64,000 nt of DNA from Bacilli bacterium (GTDB lineage: Bacteria; Bacillota_I; Bacilli_A; RF39; UBA660), in contig JAFWKJ010000012.1 of the NCBI GenBank assembly GCA_017511375.1, forward strand, positions 62,001 to 126,000, in the 5' to 3' direction. Below, in pieces: positions 24,694 to 33,867 of this stretch (positions within the stretch are counted from its first letter, which is position 1; each line of letters starts with the position of its first letter). The position numbers and the translations under genes are program-made. A model generated the notes under the pieces. That model was not told the origin of the DNA. It made no database searches and saw nothing but the letters and a program-made list of their open reading frames with translations.

Positions 24694-25242
24694 TTAATGA
24701 TTCCTTTCTATATACTTTTCTATATCTAACCAATTGGTTACATAGTCTTCTTTTAAAACATATTTTTCTCTATCGTCAAACAATAAACAGGAAACGCCCA
24801 TAGACTGTAATTCTTTAAAATTGTAAGGATTATCATCTATCATTAAATCGATTTTTTCTTCTTTACACACCTCTGCCCTATGAATTCCATAGGCAGAAGT
24901 AATAATCTTATCATAAGGTATTTCATGTTCATCTAACCAAGTTTTTGTTACATCATAAGCAGATAAATGAGATGAGAAAATATTATCTTCTCGAGCCGTA
25001 ATAATATAGATTTCATTTCCTTTAGACTTTAATCGTTTTAAAACATCTTTCACACTTCTTTTTATTTCGGCATTTTTATAAATATCTTCTGCACAAACCG
25101 AAAAGAATTTCTCTCTTAAGTCTTCATCATTCATAATATCCAAAGGATTGAGATGTATCGTTTCTGCATATTTTTCTAATCGTTCATGAACCATTTCTGT
25201 TGTTCTGCAGATGGTATCATCCATATCTACCCCTATTCTCAA
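24694..25242 (-). CDS. HAD-family 5'(3')-deoxyribonucleotidase-like protein
   Basis: The 182-residue protein starts with TTG, which overlaps the TGA stop of the upstream protease gene; GGAGGG lies 6 bases before it. HAD motifs are MDDTICRT (first Asp pair), YIITARED (motif II) with Lys in the following segment, and MIDDNPYNFKEL (motif IV). The form DxDDT and overall length match the NT5C family, which removes phosphate from nucleotides. Substrate is inferred from the family. Translation appears coupled to the YlbL-like gene. Confidence 0.75.
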   Translation of the reverse strand: MRIGVDMDDTICRTTEMVHERLEKYAETIHLNPLDIMNDEDLREKFFSVCAEDIYKNAEIKRSVKDVLKRLKSKGNEIYIITAREDNIFSSHLSAYDVTKTWLDEHEIPYDKIITSAYGIHRAEVCKEEKIDLMIDDNPYNFKELQSMGVSCLLFDDREKYVLKEDYVTNWLDIEKYIERNH

Positions 25243-26258
25243 TTCAATCCCTCCAATTGTGTAATAGCATCTTGTATAGTATCAACTTTTATCACTTTAA
25301 TTTTTAATTTCTTTTTCTTAACATAGTTTTTTGCATCCTGATAATTTTCTCCTCCAGGAGATAAGAAAATATCGGCTTTCGCAGAAGCAGCCCCCAATAT
25401 CTTATGTTCAATCCCACCAATTTGTCCTATGGTTCCATCCTCTTCAATGGTACCAGTTCCTGCAATGACATAACCTTTTGTTAAGTCTTTCTTCGTTAAT
25501 TGATTATAGATTTCCAAAGTAGTAATAAGTCCTCCAGAGGGGCCCGATTCTTTTCCATTAAATTGAATCTTAACGTTTGGATCTGTTTCATATTCTTTGA
25601 CATATTGAAGACCAATTCCAAATAATCTTTGATCTTTATATTCAAAAACAGGAACTTCCAAGGTTTGTTCTTTCTTTTTTCTTTTGATTTGAACCGTTAC
25701 TGTATCTCCCTTTTCTTTACTTTGTAAAAAGGTAGAATACTCTTTCACCGTATCAAAAGTATGTCCATCCACAGACAAAATTTGATCTCCAACTTTTAAA
25801 GAAGTCGGATACTCATTCGGATACGTAACAATTACATACAATTTAGATGACTTTTCTGCTATGCTTTTATGCGCCAATGTATAAGCCCAATAAGTAGCAT
25901 TTCCATTAGCTGACAATAAATCTAAATCACTTCGAAATTGGATATCATCTAGATTTTCATCTTCAGTATATTTATATAAATTAGCATCTTCTCTTTCCCA
26001 TGTTGGAACAAGAAAACTCAATCCATAAAAAAGTAGATTAGCATCTAACTGTGTCACATAACTAATATTAAAACTACCTTTACTTTTATTCTTTCCCTCT
26101 ACCATAATTCTAGAAGAAGCATCACTGATTCCTCCCCCCATAACAATGTAATAATTTAGGGGAATATTTAATAGAATTAAAAGAACGGTTGAAAAGATAA
26201 TAAATTTATATTCTTCCTTGATAGTCTCTAGGATGAAATTATATATTCTTTTGAACAT
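25239..26258 (-). CDS. ylbL: YlbL/SepM-type PDZ and Lon-like (S16) protease
   Basis: The 339-residue protein has an N-terminal membrane anchor (about 18-36), a PDZ domain (about 130-215, including LKVGDQILSVDGHTFDTVKEY) and a C-terminal Lon-type protease domain. The catalytic Ser is in ESGPSGGLI (about residue 240) and the Lys in HKILGAASAKAD (about 285). YlbL of Bacillus acts outside the membrane on envelope and SOS-related substrates; SepM of streptococci trims a signalling peptide. A ylbJ-like gene lies head to head at 26300, and ylbJ and ylbL also lie close in Bacillus. Confidence 0.9.
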   Translation of the reverse strand: MFKRIYNFILETIKEEYKFIIFSTVLLILLNIPLNYYIVMGGGISDASSRIMVEGKNKSKGSFNISYVTQLDANLLFYGLSFLVPTWEREDANLYKYTEDENLDDIQFRSDLDLLSANGNATYWAYTLAHKSIAEKSSKLYVIVTYPNEYPTSLKVGDQILSVDGHTFDTVKEYSTFLQSKEKGDTVTVQIKRKKKEQTLEVPVFEYKDQRLFGIGLQYVKEYETDPNVKIQFNGKESGPSGGLITTLEIYNQLTKKDLTKGYVIAGTGTIEEDGTIGQIGGIEHKILGAASAKADIFLSPGGENYQDAKNYVKKKKLKIKVIKVDTIQDAITQLEGLN

Positions 26259-26299
26259 TCTATCACCTTAACCCTATTATAGCAAAGAAAGGATAAAAT

Positions 26300-27199
26300 A
26301 TGAAAAAAAACTACAAAAGTATACTCTTACTTGTCAGTTTACTCCTTCTACTTATTCTTTATTTCACACATTCGAATCTAATTGTAAAAGAGATAATATC
26401 CTATTCCAACTTATTTTTTTATAACATTTTCCCCACTAGTTTTATTTTTCTCTTATTATCCTGTTTATTAATAGAAAACAATCTCTTTTATTACATACAA
26501 AAAATAATTAAAAATCCTGGTCTATACTTTTTTTTAGTATCACTCATAAGTGGTTATCCAACAGGTGCCATTTTTCTAAAAGACGCTTTACAAAAGAAAG
26601 AAATAGATAGAATAGATGCTAATAGATATATAATGTTTTCTCACTTTCCAAACCCACTTTTTATCATGTTTCATTTAAACAAACTTTTTCCGAAGACACA
26701 AATTCCCTTTTTATTTTATGGAATCATTATTCTAAGTAATAGCATTCTTTTTTTTATAACAAAAAAACAAGAGAAAAAAGATAGTATTTCTTATTATGTG
26801 AGCCGTCCTAATAGTTTTCAAAAGTCATTGTTTCAAGCATTTTCTACTCTATTACTGATATATGGCACCTCTATCTTTTTTTATTTACTATCCATTATTA
26901 TCTTATACTACATTCCTCTTCAAAATTATTTATATGTATGGCTCTATGGAACTTTTGATTTAACAAAAGGTATTATGATGAGTAATATCATCTCAAATCC
27001 TACCATACAAGGTTTATTTCTATTTTATTTTATTGTATTTGGTTCCCTTCCCATTCACATGCAAATAAAAAGCATCCTTTCGGATACTTCTATTTCCTAC
27101 AAATACTTTTTAAAAGGAAGAATAATCTCTTTCACTATATGTTCTTTCCTATGGTTAATACTAATAGGGGCAAGAGTCATAGTTAAAAACTTGAGTTGA
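26300..27199 (+). CDS. ylbJ: YlbJ-like integral membrane protein
   Basis: The 299-residue protein has about eight hydrophobic segments and the family signature SGYPTGAIFLKDALQKKEI followed by SHFPNPLFIMF, seen in nucleoside-transporter-like Gate domains of YlbJ and related sporulation proteins. In Bacillus YlbJ is needed for a normal spore cortex. Here it diverges from ylbL with a 41-base gap. Its end overlaps the convergent pseudopilin gene by 39 bases, so the two genes share coding DNA on both strands. Confidence 0.75.
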   Translation: MKKNYKSILLLVSLLLLLILYFTHSNLIVKEIISYSNLFFYNIFPTSFIFLLLSCLLIENNLFYYIQKIIKNPGLYFFLVSLISGYPTGAIFLKDALQKKEIDRIDANRYIMFSHFPNPLFIMFHLNKLFPKTQIPFLFYGIIILSNSILFFITKKQEKKDSISYYVSRPNSFQKSLFQAFSTLLLIYGTSIFFYLLSIIILYYIPLQNYLYVWLYGTFDLTKGIMMSNIISNPTIQGLFLFYFIVFGSLPIHMQIKSILSDTSISYKYFLKGRIISFTICSFLWLILIGARVIVKNLS

Positions 27200-27952
27200 A
27201 CTATTGGCAGGAACTGAAAATGATGAATATAAACGATTACTTTGATCTACTACCCCCGCATAATAATTAATAGGGACAACAATATTAATGGCATATTTTG
27301 TTTCTAAGTTTGGATGATAAAACCCAATATATAAATGGAAAATATGAGCCTCTGCATCCAAATCTGCCTCATTAGAAACATATACCTCTACGTTGTTGAT
27401 TTGAAAATCTTTAGCAACGCGACAAGTAACTGGGTTATTGGAAGTATCAAAACAATTTCCATGATCATCCGCCACACTAAAATGATCAATCATATGCCCT
27501 CCTGAATTCGTCGTATAAAAATATCCAGAAGTTGATCCTAAATCAGGTAACTCATATCGAACCAAAGCAGTTGGTAATCCATAATCAATATAGAAACGAT
27601 CATCTTCACCCACATTACCAGAAGCACGATAAGAAGTTCTAGTAAATCTCTGGAAAATAACTAGTTTTTTCTGTGTCCCATCTCCAAAGGTCAAATCAAC
27701 TGTGTATTTCTTTCCATCTCCCCCTGGAGAACCTGTTTCTGAAATCTTAACAAATTGTAGACCTCTTTTTACCATATCTTCTTGAATAATATTGGTAATT
27801 TCGTTTTTAAACTCATAAACTTTGGCACGATAAGATTCTTGTATCTTCTTTTCATTAAAAGCCGAAATGGTTGAAAACATAGACATCATAACAATAGAAA
27901 CAATGACAAAGCAAATCAAAACTTCTACAGTAGTAAACCCTTTACGATTCAT
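27161..27952 (-). CDS. Prepilin-like protein (pseudopilin)
   Basis: The 263-residue protein has a type III signal: MNRKG / FTTVEVLICFVIVSIVMMSMF. Gly is before the cut site, Phe after it, and Glu at position 5 of the mature protein. Prepilin peptidase should cut and methylate it. The rest is a long periplasm-facing-type domain with paired cysteines (GNCFDTSNNPVTCRVAK) and a C-terminal NYDSCPY. It starts right after the 303-residue pseudopilin gene (overlapping by one base), so the two are one operon. Confidence 0.85.
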   Translation of the reverse strand: MNRKGFTTVEVLICFVIVSIVMMSMFSTISAFNEKKIQESYRAKVYEFKNEITNIIQEDMVKRGLQFVKISETGSPGGDGKKYTVDLTFGDGTQKKLVIFQRFTRTSYRASGNVGEDDRFYIDYGLPTALVRYELPDLGSTSGYFYTTNSGGHMIDHFSVADDHGNCFDTSNNPVTCRVAKDFQINNVEVYVSNEADLDAEAHIFHLYIGFYHPNLETKYAINIVVPINYYAGVVDQSNRLYSSFSVPANSSTQVFNYDSCPY

Positions 27953-28863
27953 TATCGAACCACCTCCATGTTTGAGAAAGAATAATAATCATTTCCATCT
28001 TTTGTATGATGAACAACAACAATCACACGAAATCTAGCCTGGGTTGCAGCATGACAAATTTTAAAGTTTGGTAAACTCAAAATATAATCTTTCGTTGGAG
28101 AAAGGAAGGATTCCCTTCGTAATCTTTTTTGACAATACATAGCAATACTATTCTTTACACCACTTGTAGTCTCTGTAGCACTATAAAAGTTTCTATAATT
28201 GGCAGATTCATTTCCATAATCATGTTGTGCCGCAGTCAAATCAGGTACATCACAAGAAATTGTATCACCTAATCTTCTACCAATAGCTTCGGCATTACAG
28301 CAACCTCTCATTTGTTCTTTCAATTTATCCAAATTAGCAGATGACCCATAAGGATTGGCCCCTCCACGAACAGCTGATTCATTCAAATTGGTAATCTCAA
28401 CTCCCCCTTGACCTGTTTGTGTTCCGCGAACAGCAGCCTTTAAACTAGGAGGGTCAGTAGCATAATCATCTGGCTCATCACTATCAATTTTAAATCTTGT
28501 AATATAAATATCACATCCTAACCCACCGTAATCGCATCTAGATATTTCTAAAGAATTAACCAAATTCCGACAAAGCATCTTACTTTCTTCCGTTTTCATA
28601 TGATCACATTCAAATCTCGTATATCCCAATCGATTCAACATGCGATAATCATCAGCCCTAAACTGATAATCCTCACTTTCAATCATTTTTTTAATCCAAT
28701 ATGCTGTATACTTTCCGTCTACATCATCATAGTTTTCTCTCTTTTCATATTCACCAATCATAGGATAAAAGTTTGCATATATCATAGCAAATATAACCAT
28801 TAGAAAAACAGCCACAATTAACGTCTCGGCAAGGATAAAACCTCTATTATTAATTTTTTTCAC
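27952..28863 (-). CDS. Prepilin-like protein (pseudopilin), GTG start
   Basis: The protein has 303 residues and starts at a GTG at 28863 after AAGGAAAGG. The signal is INNRG / FILAETLIVAVFLMVIFAM, with Gly, Phe and Glu(+5). The mature domain has many cysteines (CDHMKTEESKMLC, CCNAEAIG, CDVPD, MYCQKRL, FKICHAA), an unusually high number for a pilin, suggesting several disulfides. It may form the tip of a minor pilus, since large pseudopilins often cap the fibre, but that is inference. It diverges from the secretion ATPase gene at 28955. Confidence 0.8.
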   Translation of the reverse strand: MKKINNRGFILAETLIVAVFLMVIFAMIYANFYPMIGEYEKRENYDDVDGKYTAYWIKKMIESEDYQFRADDYRMLNRLGYTRFECDHMKTEESKMLCRNLVNSLEISRCDYGGLGCDIYITRFKIDSDEPDDYATDPPSLKAAVRGTQTGQGGVEITNLNESAVRGGANPYGSSANLDKLKEQMRGCCNAEAIGRRLGDTISCDVPDLTAAQHDYGNESANYRNFYSATETTSGVKNSIAMYCQKRLRRESFLSPTKDYILSLPNFKICHAATQARFRVIVVVHHTKDGNDYYSFSNMEVVR

Positions 28864-28881
28864 TTTTCATTCTTCCTTTCC

Positions 28882-28910
28882 TTGCTATTATCACAAAATT
28901 ATTATATAAT
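28882..28910 (+). promoter_or_regulatory. Sigma-A-type promoter for PilB/GspE-like ATPase gene
   Basis: TTGCTA, a 17-base spacer and a perfect TATAAT lie 45 bases before the ATG at 28955, which has AAAGGGG upstream. The minus-strand pseudopilin operon starts on the other side, so the intergenic region is shared. Confidence 0.75.
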
Positions 28911-28954
28911 ATTTTATAGTAAAATACCATAGAAAGTAGACAAAAGGGGTTGAA

Positions 28955-30853
28955 ATGATGGTCCAATTTGATGTCAAACGTGTTCAAAAAGGTACCGAAA
29001 GTTTCATGGTGTCATTCGATTTTACGAAAACACCTATCACACAAATTGCAGACTATATCATTATTGCAGCTGCAAAACACGGTACTTCTGATATTCACTT
29101 CGACCCTAGAGGGGAAGGAATGATGGTGCGTTTTAGGATTGACGGAGATTGTCAAGACTATACATTCGTACCAAAAGCTTATGAAAGAAATTTAACGACA
29201 AGATTAAAAATTATGGCAAATATGAACATCACTGAGTCTCGTCTACCTCAGGATGGTGCTATTAAAGGAAATTTTGGAGATCAATACCTAGACATGCGTG
29301 TGTCTGCTTTGCCATTAAATGAAGGAGAAAAAATCGTTATTCGTATCTTAGACTATTCAAGAAGTATGGATGGAATTGATTCCTTAGGATTCCACCCAGA
29401 CAATCTAGATAAAGTAAAGAGAATGATGACGTTACCAAATGGAATTATCTTAACAACAGGAGCAACTGGTTCTGGTAAATCAACTACTACATACTCTATT
29501 CTTCAAGGATTAAATAGACCAGAGACCAATGTAATTACTGTTGAAGACCCAATAGAAATGAACATCGAAGGAATTAACCAAGTCCAAGTAAATGCGGATA
29601 TTGGAATGACCTTTGCTGCGGCACTACGTTCTATCTTACGTCAGGACCCTAACGTTATTCTTATCGGAGAGATTCGTGACTCAGAAACAGCTCAAATCGC
29701 AGTACGTGCCTCTATTACAGGTCACTTAGTTTTATCTACTATCCATACCAACAATGCCTTAGCAACTATCGAACGTTTACTAGATATGGATGTAGAACGT
29801 TATTTGTTATCAACAGCCCTATCTGGTATTATTTCACAGAGACTTGCTAAAAAGTTATGTGAAAATTGTCGAGTACAAAGAGATACAACCAAATACGAGA
29901 AAAAGACATTCAAAAAATATATGGATATGGACGTAGAAAGAGTATGGGATGCAAATCCTATGGGATGCGATGAATGCCGTAAAGGTTACCATGGTCGTAT
30001 TGCTTTCCACGAAGTCTTAGAATTAGATGATAACATTCGAAATGCATTAAACAATGAAAAATTAGAAAAAAAAGAACTTGCAAAAATGGTTTATACAGGA
30101 AAAACCATAACCATGTTACAAGATGCTTTAATTAAATGTTTAGAAGGGCAAACCACATTTGAAGAAGTATATCGTACCATTGAAATTGAAAATGAAGATG
30201 ACGATAATTATGAAAACGAAATGGCAGAAGAAATAAAAGCAAAACTTGCTGTTCTAGAAGAACAAGCTGCAGCTGTAGTAAATGATACGAATAGCCTAGA
30301 AGAAGCTTCTGTTACAAGTAATGAAGAAGGAACAATTGTTCTTCCACAATCCTATACAGATGTTCAATCGGTAGAGGCACAACCAATTTCTATCCCATCT
30401 CTAGGAGAAGAAACGACAACTCCTTCTACGATGGAAGAACCACCTATTGTTCAGCCTGCTTATACAGATCCATATCAACAAGCAGTAGCACCAGTAGAAG
30501 CCATTCCAATGGTAGAAGCAACTATCCCAATGGTAGATGCCTACGGACAACCTGCCGCAACCACCTACGAACAGCCAGCCGTAGATGCGTATGGCCAACC
30601 AATTGTTCAACCACAAGAAACAGCTCCAATGCCAAATGTATATGAACAACAAATAACAACCATCCCAACACTGGATGCTATGGGACAACTTCCTTCCACA
30701 GAAGTTCAAACTGTTCCAACTGTAGAAACCTATGAACAACAAGCAGTACCAATCATAGCACCTATCGAAGATTTAACCTACACACCTGTTGTGACAGACA
30801 CGACACCTGTTGTTGCGGAAAACCAAGTTATTACAGATATACCAAAATTATAA
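28955..30853 (+). CDS. Type II secretion/type IV pilus assembly ATPase (GspE/PilB/ComGA-like) with long C-terminal extension
   Basis: The 632-residue protein contains the secretion ATPase core: SDIHFDPRGEGMMVRFRIDG (N2 domain), Walker A GATGSGKST (about residue 170), an Asp box with VEDPIEMNIEGINQ, Walker B VILIGEIRD, a His box (STIHTNNALATIERLL) and a zinc motif of two CxxC pairs (CENC and CDEC). It lacks the N1 domain of full GspE, like ComGA. After about residue 410 comes an acidic region, then a Pro/Val/Thr/Gln-rich tail of about 150 residues with YGQP and YEQP repeats, which is unusual for this family. It powers polymerisation of pilins such as those at 27161-28863 and 50859-53696. Confidence 0.92.
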   Translation: MMVQFDVKRVQKGTESFMVSFDFTKTPITQIADYIIIAAAKHGTSDIHFDPRGEGMMVRFRIDGDCQDYTFVPKAYERNLTTRLKIMANMNITESRLPQDGAIKGNFGDQYLDMRVSALPLNEGEKIVIRILDYSRSMDGIDSLGFHPDNLDKVKRMMTLPNGIILTTGATGSGKSTTTYSILQGLNRPETNVITVEDPIEMNIEGINQVQVNADIGMTFAAALRSILRQDPNVILIGEIRDSETAQIAVRASITGHLVLSTIHTNNALATIERLLDMDVERYLLSTALSGIISQRLAKKLCENCRVQRDTTKYEKKTFKKYMDMDVERVWDANPMGCDECRKGYHGRIAFHEVLELDDNIRNALNNEKLEKKELAKMVYTGKTITMLQDALIKCLEGQTTFEEVYRTIEIENEDDDNYENEMAEEIKAKLAVLEEQAAAVVNDTNSLEEASVTSNEEGTIVLPQSYTDVQSVEAQPISIPSLGEETTTPSTMEEPPIVQPAYTDPYQQAVAPVEAIPMVEATIPMVDAYGQPAATTYEQPAVDAYGQPIVQPQETAPMPNVYEQQITTIPTLDAMGQLPSTEVQTVPTVETYEQQAVPIIAPIEDLTYTPVVTDTTPVVAENQVITDIPKL

Positions 30854-30880
30854 AAACACATGACATATCATGTGTTTTTT
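30850..30880. terminator. Bidirectional terminator between ATPase and tmk genes
   Basis: An aaaaacacatga / tcatgtgttttt hairpin with a 4-nt loop has A and T runs on both sides, so it can stop transcripts of both convergent genes. Confidence 0.8.
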
Positions 30881-31548
30881 TATAAATCTTTCACAATATC
30901 CAGTATTTCTTGATTAATATCTTCAATACTACGTAATTGATTATCACGAATACATTCTATTCGATTCCAATTATATAATTCAGATAATTCAATATAGGCT
31001 TTTTCGGCACTCTTTAAATGATCCTCAGATTTTTCATGTTCATCAATAAACTCTCGATTCTTTCTTAATTCAATCGTATTCTCATAAGGAACATGGAGAA
31101 AAATAGTAAGATCTGGTTTTGGCAATTTTAATAACCAGTACTCCAACTTATCAATCCATTGGTACATTAAAAACCTTTCATCTGGATCTTTTATTTTACT
31201 TCCTTGATGAGCCAAATTAGAAGTGATATAACGATCTAGTATCACATAGTATCCTTGATTTAAGTATTCTTCTATTTTAGGCATATTATATTTACGATCC
31301 GCTGCATAATAAAGACAAACCACATGAGGATCTACATTCACAGCCCCTTCCGTAAACAAAGAAGGAGATATTTCAGGTTTACCTAAATAGTCTCCCCCAA
31401 CAATCTTTCCTGTTGGTGTATCATACATAGGAAAACTAAACCGAATACACTTTTTATTTGCTTCCTTTAGTTTTTGTTCCAATAATTTTGACTGGGTTTC
31501 TTTTCCCGAACAATCTGTCCCTTCAATAACAATGATTTTTCCTTTCAT
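30880..31548 (-). CDS. tmk: Thymidylate kinase
   Basis: The 222-residue protein phosphorylates dTMP to dTDP. It has the P-loop EGTDCSGKETQS (residues 9-20), LDRYITSNLAHQG (the DRY motif, with the TMP-binding Arg), and a LID region around ELRKNREFIDEHE. The P-loop has Cys in place of the usual Gly or Ala (EGTDCSGK). The gene is followed at 31553 by a hypothetical membrane protein gene on the same strand. Confidence 0.92.
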   Translation of the reverse strand: MKGKIIVIEGTDCSGKETQSKLLEQKLKEANKKCIRFSFPMYDTPTGKIVGGDYLGKPEISPSLFTEGAVNVDPHVVCLYYAADRKYNMPKIEEYLNQGYYVILDRYITSNLAHQGSKIKDPDERFLMYQWIDKLEYWLLKLPKPDLTIFLHVPYENTIELRKNREFIDEHEKSEDHLKSAEKAYIELSELYNWNRIECIRDNQLRSIEDINQEILDIVKDL

Positions 31549-31552
31549 TTTC

Positions 31553-32101
31553 TCACCTTACTTGCTTGATTCTAATTTCATAAGAAACATTTTTGACATT
31601 TTTATGATAATGATCATCGACCCACATTCTTAAAGTCCAATTTTGTCCATCAATCATATTTCCTTCAAATAATACCTTTCCCCCATCGTAAGTTTCAGGT
31701 TGATTCTTTAAAACACCCTCTATCGTTTTATCCATTTCATTTACTAAATAAAATTTAATATATTCTTCCTCTACTACATTTCCCAAATGATATAAAACAA
31801 TTTGATATTTTGTATCTCTTTGTCCTGTCATCTTAAAAGTTTGAACACTTTTATTCCGACGACTTTTTCCTCTTTTATCTGTTTGTTTACTTAGATTCGT
31901 TACTTTAAGAATATCAGTTGTTTCTGTGTTTTTTAAAGAAATATAACTAGCAGATAATTCACTAATTCGAGGGGTAAACCACGAAGAATCTAAGATAACA
32001 TATCCAAAAACTACAACAACAAGAAACAAAATACCTGTTTTAAGATTTGCATAAAAAACATGTTTTTTTGTATATCTTTTATTTTTCTTCACGATCCCCA
32101 C
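31553..32101 (-). CDS. Hypothetical membrane-anchored protein
   Basis: The 182-residue protein has a basic N-terminus, one membrane segment (about 24-42) and an external domain of about 140 residues that looks like a beta sandwich (YQIVLYHLGNVVEEEYIKFYLV...GQNWTLRMWVDDHY). I do not recognise it. It ends 4 bases before the tmk start and is probably cotranscribed, but no functional link follows from that. Confidence 0.65.
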   Translation of the reverse strand: MGIVKKNKRYTKKHVFYANLKTGILFLVVVVFGYVILDSSWFTPRISELSASYISLKNTETTDILKVTNLSKQTDKRGKSRRNKSVQTFKMTGQRDTKYQIVLYHLGNVVEEEYIKFYLVNEMDKTIEGVLKNQPETYDGGKVLFEGNMIDGQNWTLRMWVDDHYHKNVKNVSYEIRIKQVR

Positions 32102-32158
32102 CGCCTTCTATTTTTATATTATCAAAAATTTTTTTATTCCACAATAAAATAAGTATCA

Positions 32159-32740
32159 TTAGACACTTATTTTATTATCTTCGTCAAATGGAACCTGTAA
32201 ACATTTACGAGACGCTAAAAAGTCACACATGTGGACAAAATTTTGATATTTTGTCTTTGGTGGTTCCAACACTTCATTTCCATTATAATCCGTAGTCCAA
32301 TTACCCATATGGGTTTTAATCACATCTTGCATGAATTTGGCGTCCTCTTCATTCAATCCTATTTCTTTACGATTTTCTACAATAAAATTTCCCATCAAAA
32401 TAGGATGATCAAAACGTGTATATTTTTCTTGAGGAAGTCCTAGTTTCAATCCGTCATGCACCAAAAGAGACATGAGCATTAAATCTTTTTCTCTTGCCGT
32501 ATACTTGTCACCAATGGCAGGATTGTTGAGTAACTCAAGCCCTATTCTCATAGCGGCTTTTGAATGCCTTAAAAGACCTCCCTCACCCAAGGCGTATTCT
32601 GGATGATACTTTCCCGTAGAAGAAGCGGCTTCATGATACCAATAATCAGGTAACATTTCTATTATTTTTAATAAAGCCTCACTATAGTCTTCATTTTGAA
32701 TATAACTAAGTTCTTCTAAAAACATCTCTTCTTTTTCCAT
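32159..32740 (-). CDS. HD-domain hydrolase
   Basis: The start is put at the ATG at 32740 (MEKEEMFLEEL); the ATG at 32764 has no ribosome-binding site. The protein of about 193 residues has HD-type metal ligands: LLRHSKA (His), LLVHDGLK (the HD pair), VIKTHMGNW (His) and MCDFLASRK (Asp). HD proteins split phosphate esters, often of nucleotides; the substrate here is not known. It lies just downstream of hemW, with the two genes almost touching. Confidence 0.8.
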   Translation of the reverse strand: MEKEEMFLEELSYIQNEDYSEALLKIIEMLPDYWYHEAASSTGKYHPEYALGEGGLLRHSKAAMRIGLELLNNPAIGDKYTAREKDLMLMSLLVHDGLKLGLPQEKYTRFDHPILMGNFIVENRKEIGLNEEDAKFMQDVIKTHMGNWTTDYNGNEVLEPPKTKYQNFVHMCDFLASRKCLQVPFDEDNKISV

Positions 32741-32765
32741 CGAATCACTACTCTCTATTATCATT

Positions 32766-33866
32766 CTAACATAGTTCTATTTTTTTTTGTAAGATTTTCA
32801 CAAGAATCTCATTACTAACATACCAATACTTTTCAGGAATCCGAATGAATCCATTCTCCTCTAATAACCAACCCTCTTCTATCAGTTTTTTTATAGCAAA
32901 GCAATCAAATAAATCTTTCCCATATTTATTTTTAAATCGTTCTAACGAAAGTCCTTCTTGTAATCTAAGATTTAATAAAACTTCATATTCTTCTCGTTCA
33001 GATTGATTCAAATTTTCTACCTCAATTTTTTTATTGGGATAATGCAAAGGAGATCTTGTATTACAAGAACGAACATGGGAAACATAAGAAGCTGCTCCTA
33101 ATCCAAACCCATAATACTCCTCATTATGCCAATAACATAAATTATGTTTTGAAAAATAGCCCTCTTTCGCAAAATTACTAATCTCATAATGCTGATATCC
33201 ATGCTTTTTAAGAAAATCAACAATGAAATAATACATATCTCTATCCATTTCATCCGAAATGGGTTTTACTTGTTGAATCCCTAATTTAGTATGATCTTCT
33301 ATCATAAGAGAATAAGTAGAAATATGCTCTACATCCAAGGATACAACAAAATCTAAATCCCTTTTCAAATCTTCCATACTCTCAAAAGAAAGGGCATAGA
33401 TTAAATCTACATTAATATTTTGAAAACCAACTTCTCGTGCAAGAAAAATTCCTCGAGAGATATCTTCTTTAGAATGGTTTCGCTCCAAATACTTTATTTG
33501 TTTGGGTTGAACACTTTCTACCCCAATACTTAGTCGATTCACTCCATGATTTCTCATACAAATGAGTTTTTCTTTTGTAAGCGTTTCACAATTAGCCTCC
33601 ATCGTAAACTCACAAGAAGAAGATTTTTTAAATACTTGAAGAATATCAAATAATATTTCTAACTCTTTAAGAGATAAACACGTAGGAGTCCCTCCACCAA
33701 TATAAATCGTATCAAGAACTTCTCCTTTATAATCTCTCAAGATTTCTTCTTTCAATTTCAAGAGATAGTCTTTTACCTTTTCTTTATGATAAAACTGTTT
33801 ACAAAAATCACAATAAGAACAAATCGTTTGACAAAATGGTATATGAATATAACAACTCTTCATCAT
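32766..33866 (-). CDS. hemW: HemW (radical SAM heme chaperone; often annotated HemN-like)
   Basis: The 366-residue protein starts with IHIPFCQTICSYCDFC; the CxxxCxxC binds a 4Fe-4S cluster that cleaves S-adenosylmethionine. YIGGGTPT and SIGVESVQ are further radical SAM/HemW blocks, with a HemN C-terminal domain after about residue 290. HemW carries heme to respiratory enzymes rather than oxidising coproporphyrinogen, and it lacks features specific to true HemN. It follows lepA directly (1-base gap), the order common in Firmicutes (lepA-hemW-hrcA). No hrcA follows here; an HD gene does. Confidence 0.9.
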   Translation of the reverse strand: MMKSCYIHIPFCQTICSYCDFCKQFYHKEKVKDYLLKLKEEILRDYKGEVLDTIYIGGGTPTCLSLKELEILFDILQVFKKSSSCEFTMEANCETLTKEKLICMRNHGVNRLSIGVESVQPKQIKYLERNHSKEDISRGIFLAREVGFQNINVDLIYALSFESMEDLKRDLDFVVSLDVEHISTYSLMIEDHTKLGIQQVKPISDEMDRDMYYFIVDFLKKHGYQHYEISNFAKEGYFSKHNLCYWHNEEYYGFGLGAASYVSHVRSCNTRSPLHYPNKKIEVENLNQSEREEYEVLLNLRLQEGLSLERFKNKYGKDLFDCFAIKKLIEEGWLLEENGFIRIPEKYWYVSNEILVKILQKKIELC

Positions 33867-33867
33867 T

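Noticed and set aside
25239-25242. TGA as a Trp codon (mycoplasma code)
   Set aside because: TGA ends the YlbL-like gene exactly where expected, overlapping the next start, and conserved Trp residues are TGG.
32139-32176. AT-rich hairpin as terminator of the HD gene
   Set aside because: A 12-bp stem exists but no continuous T run follows on the minus strand, so I did not list it.
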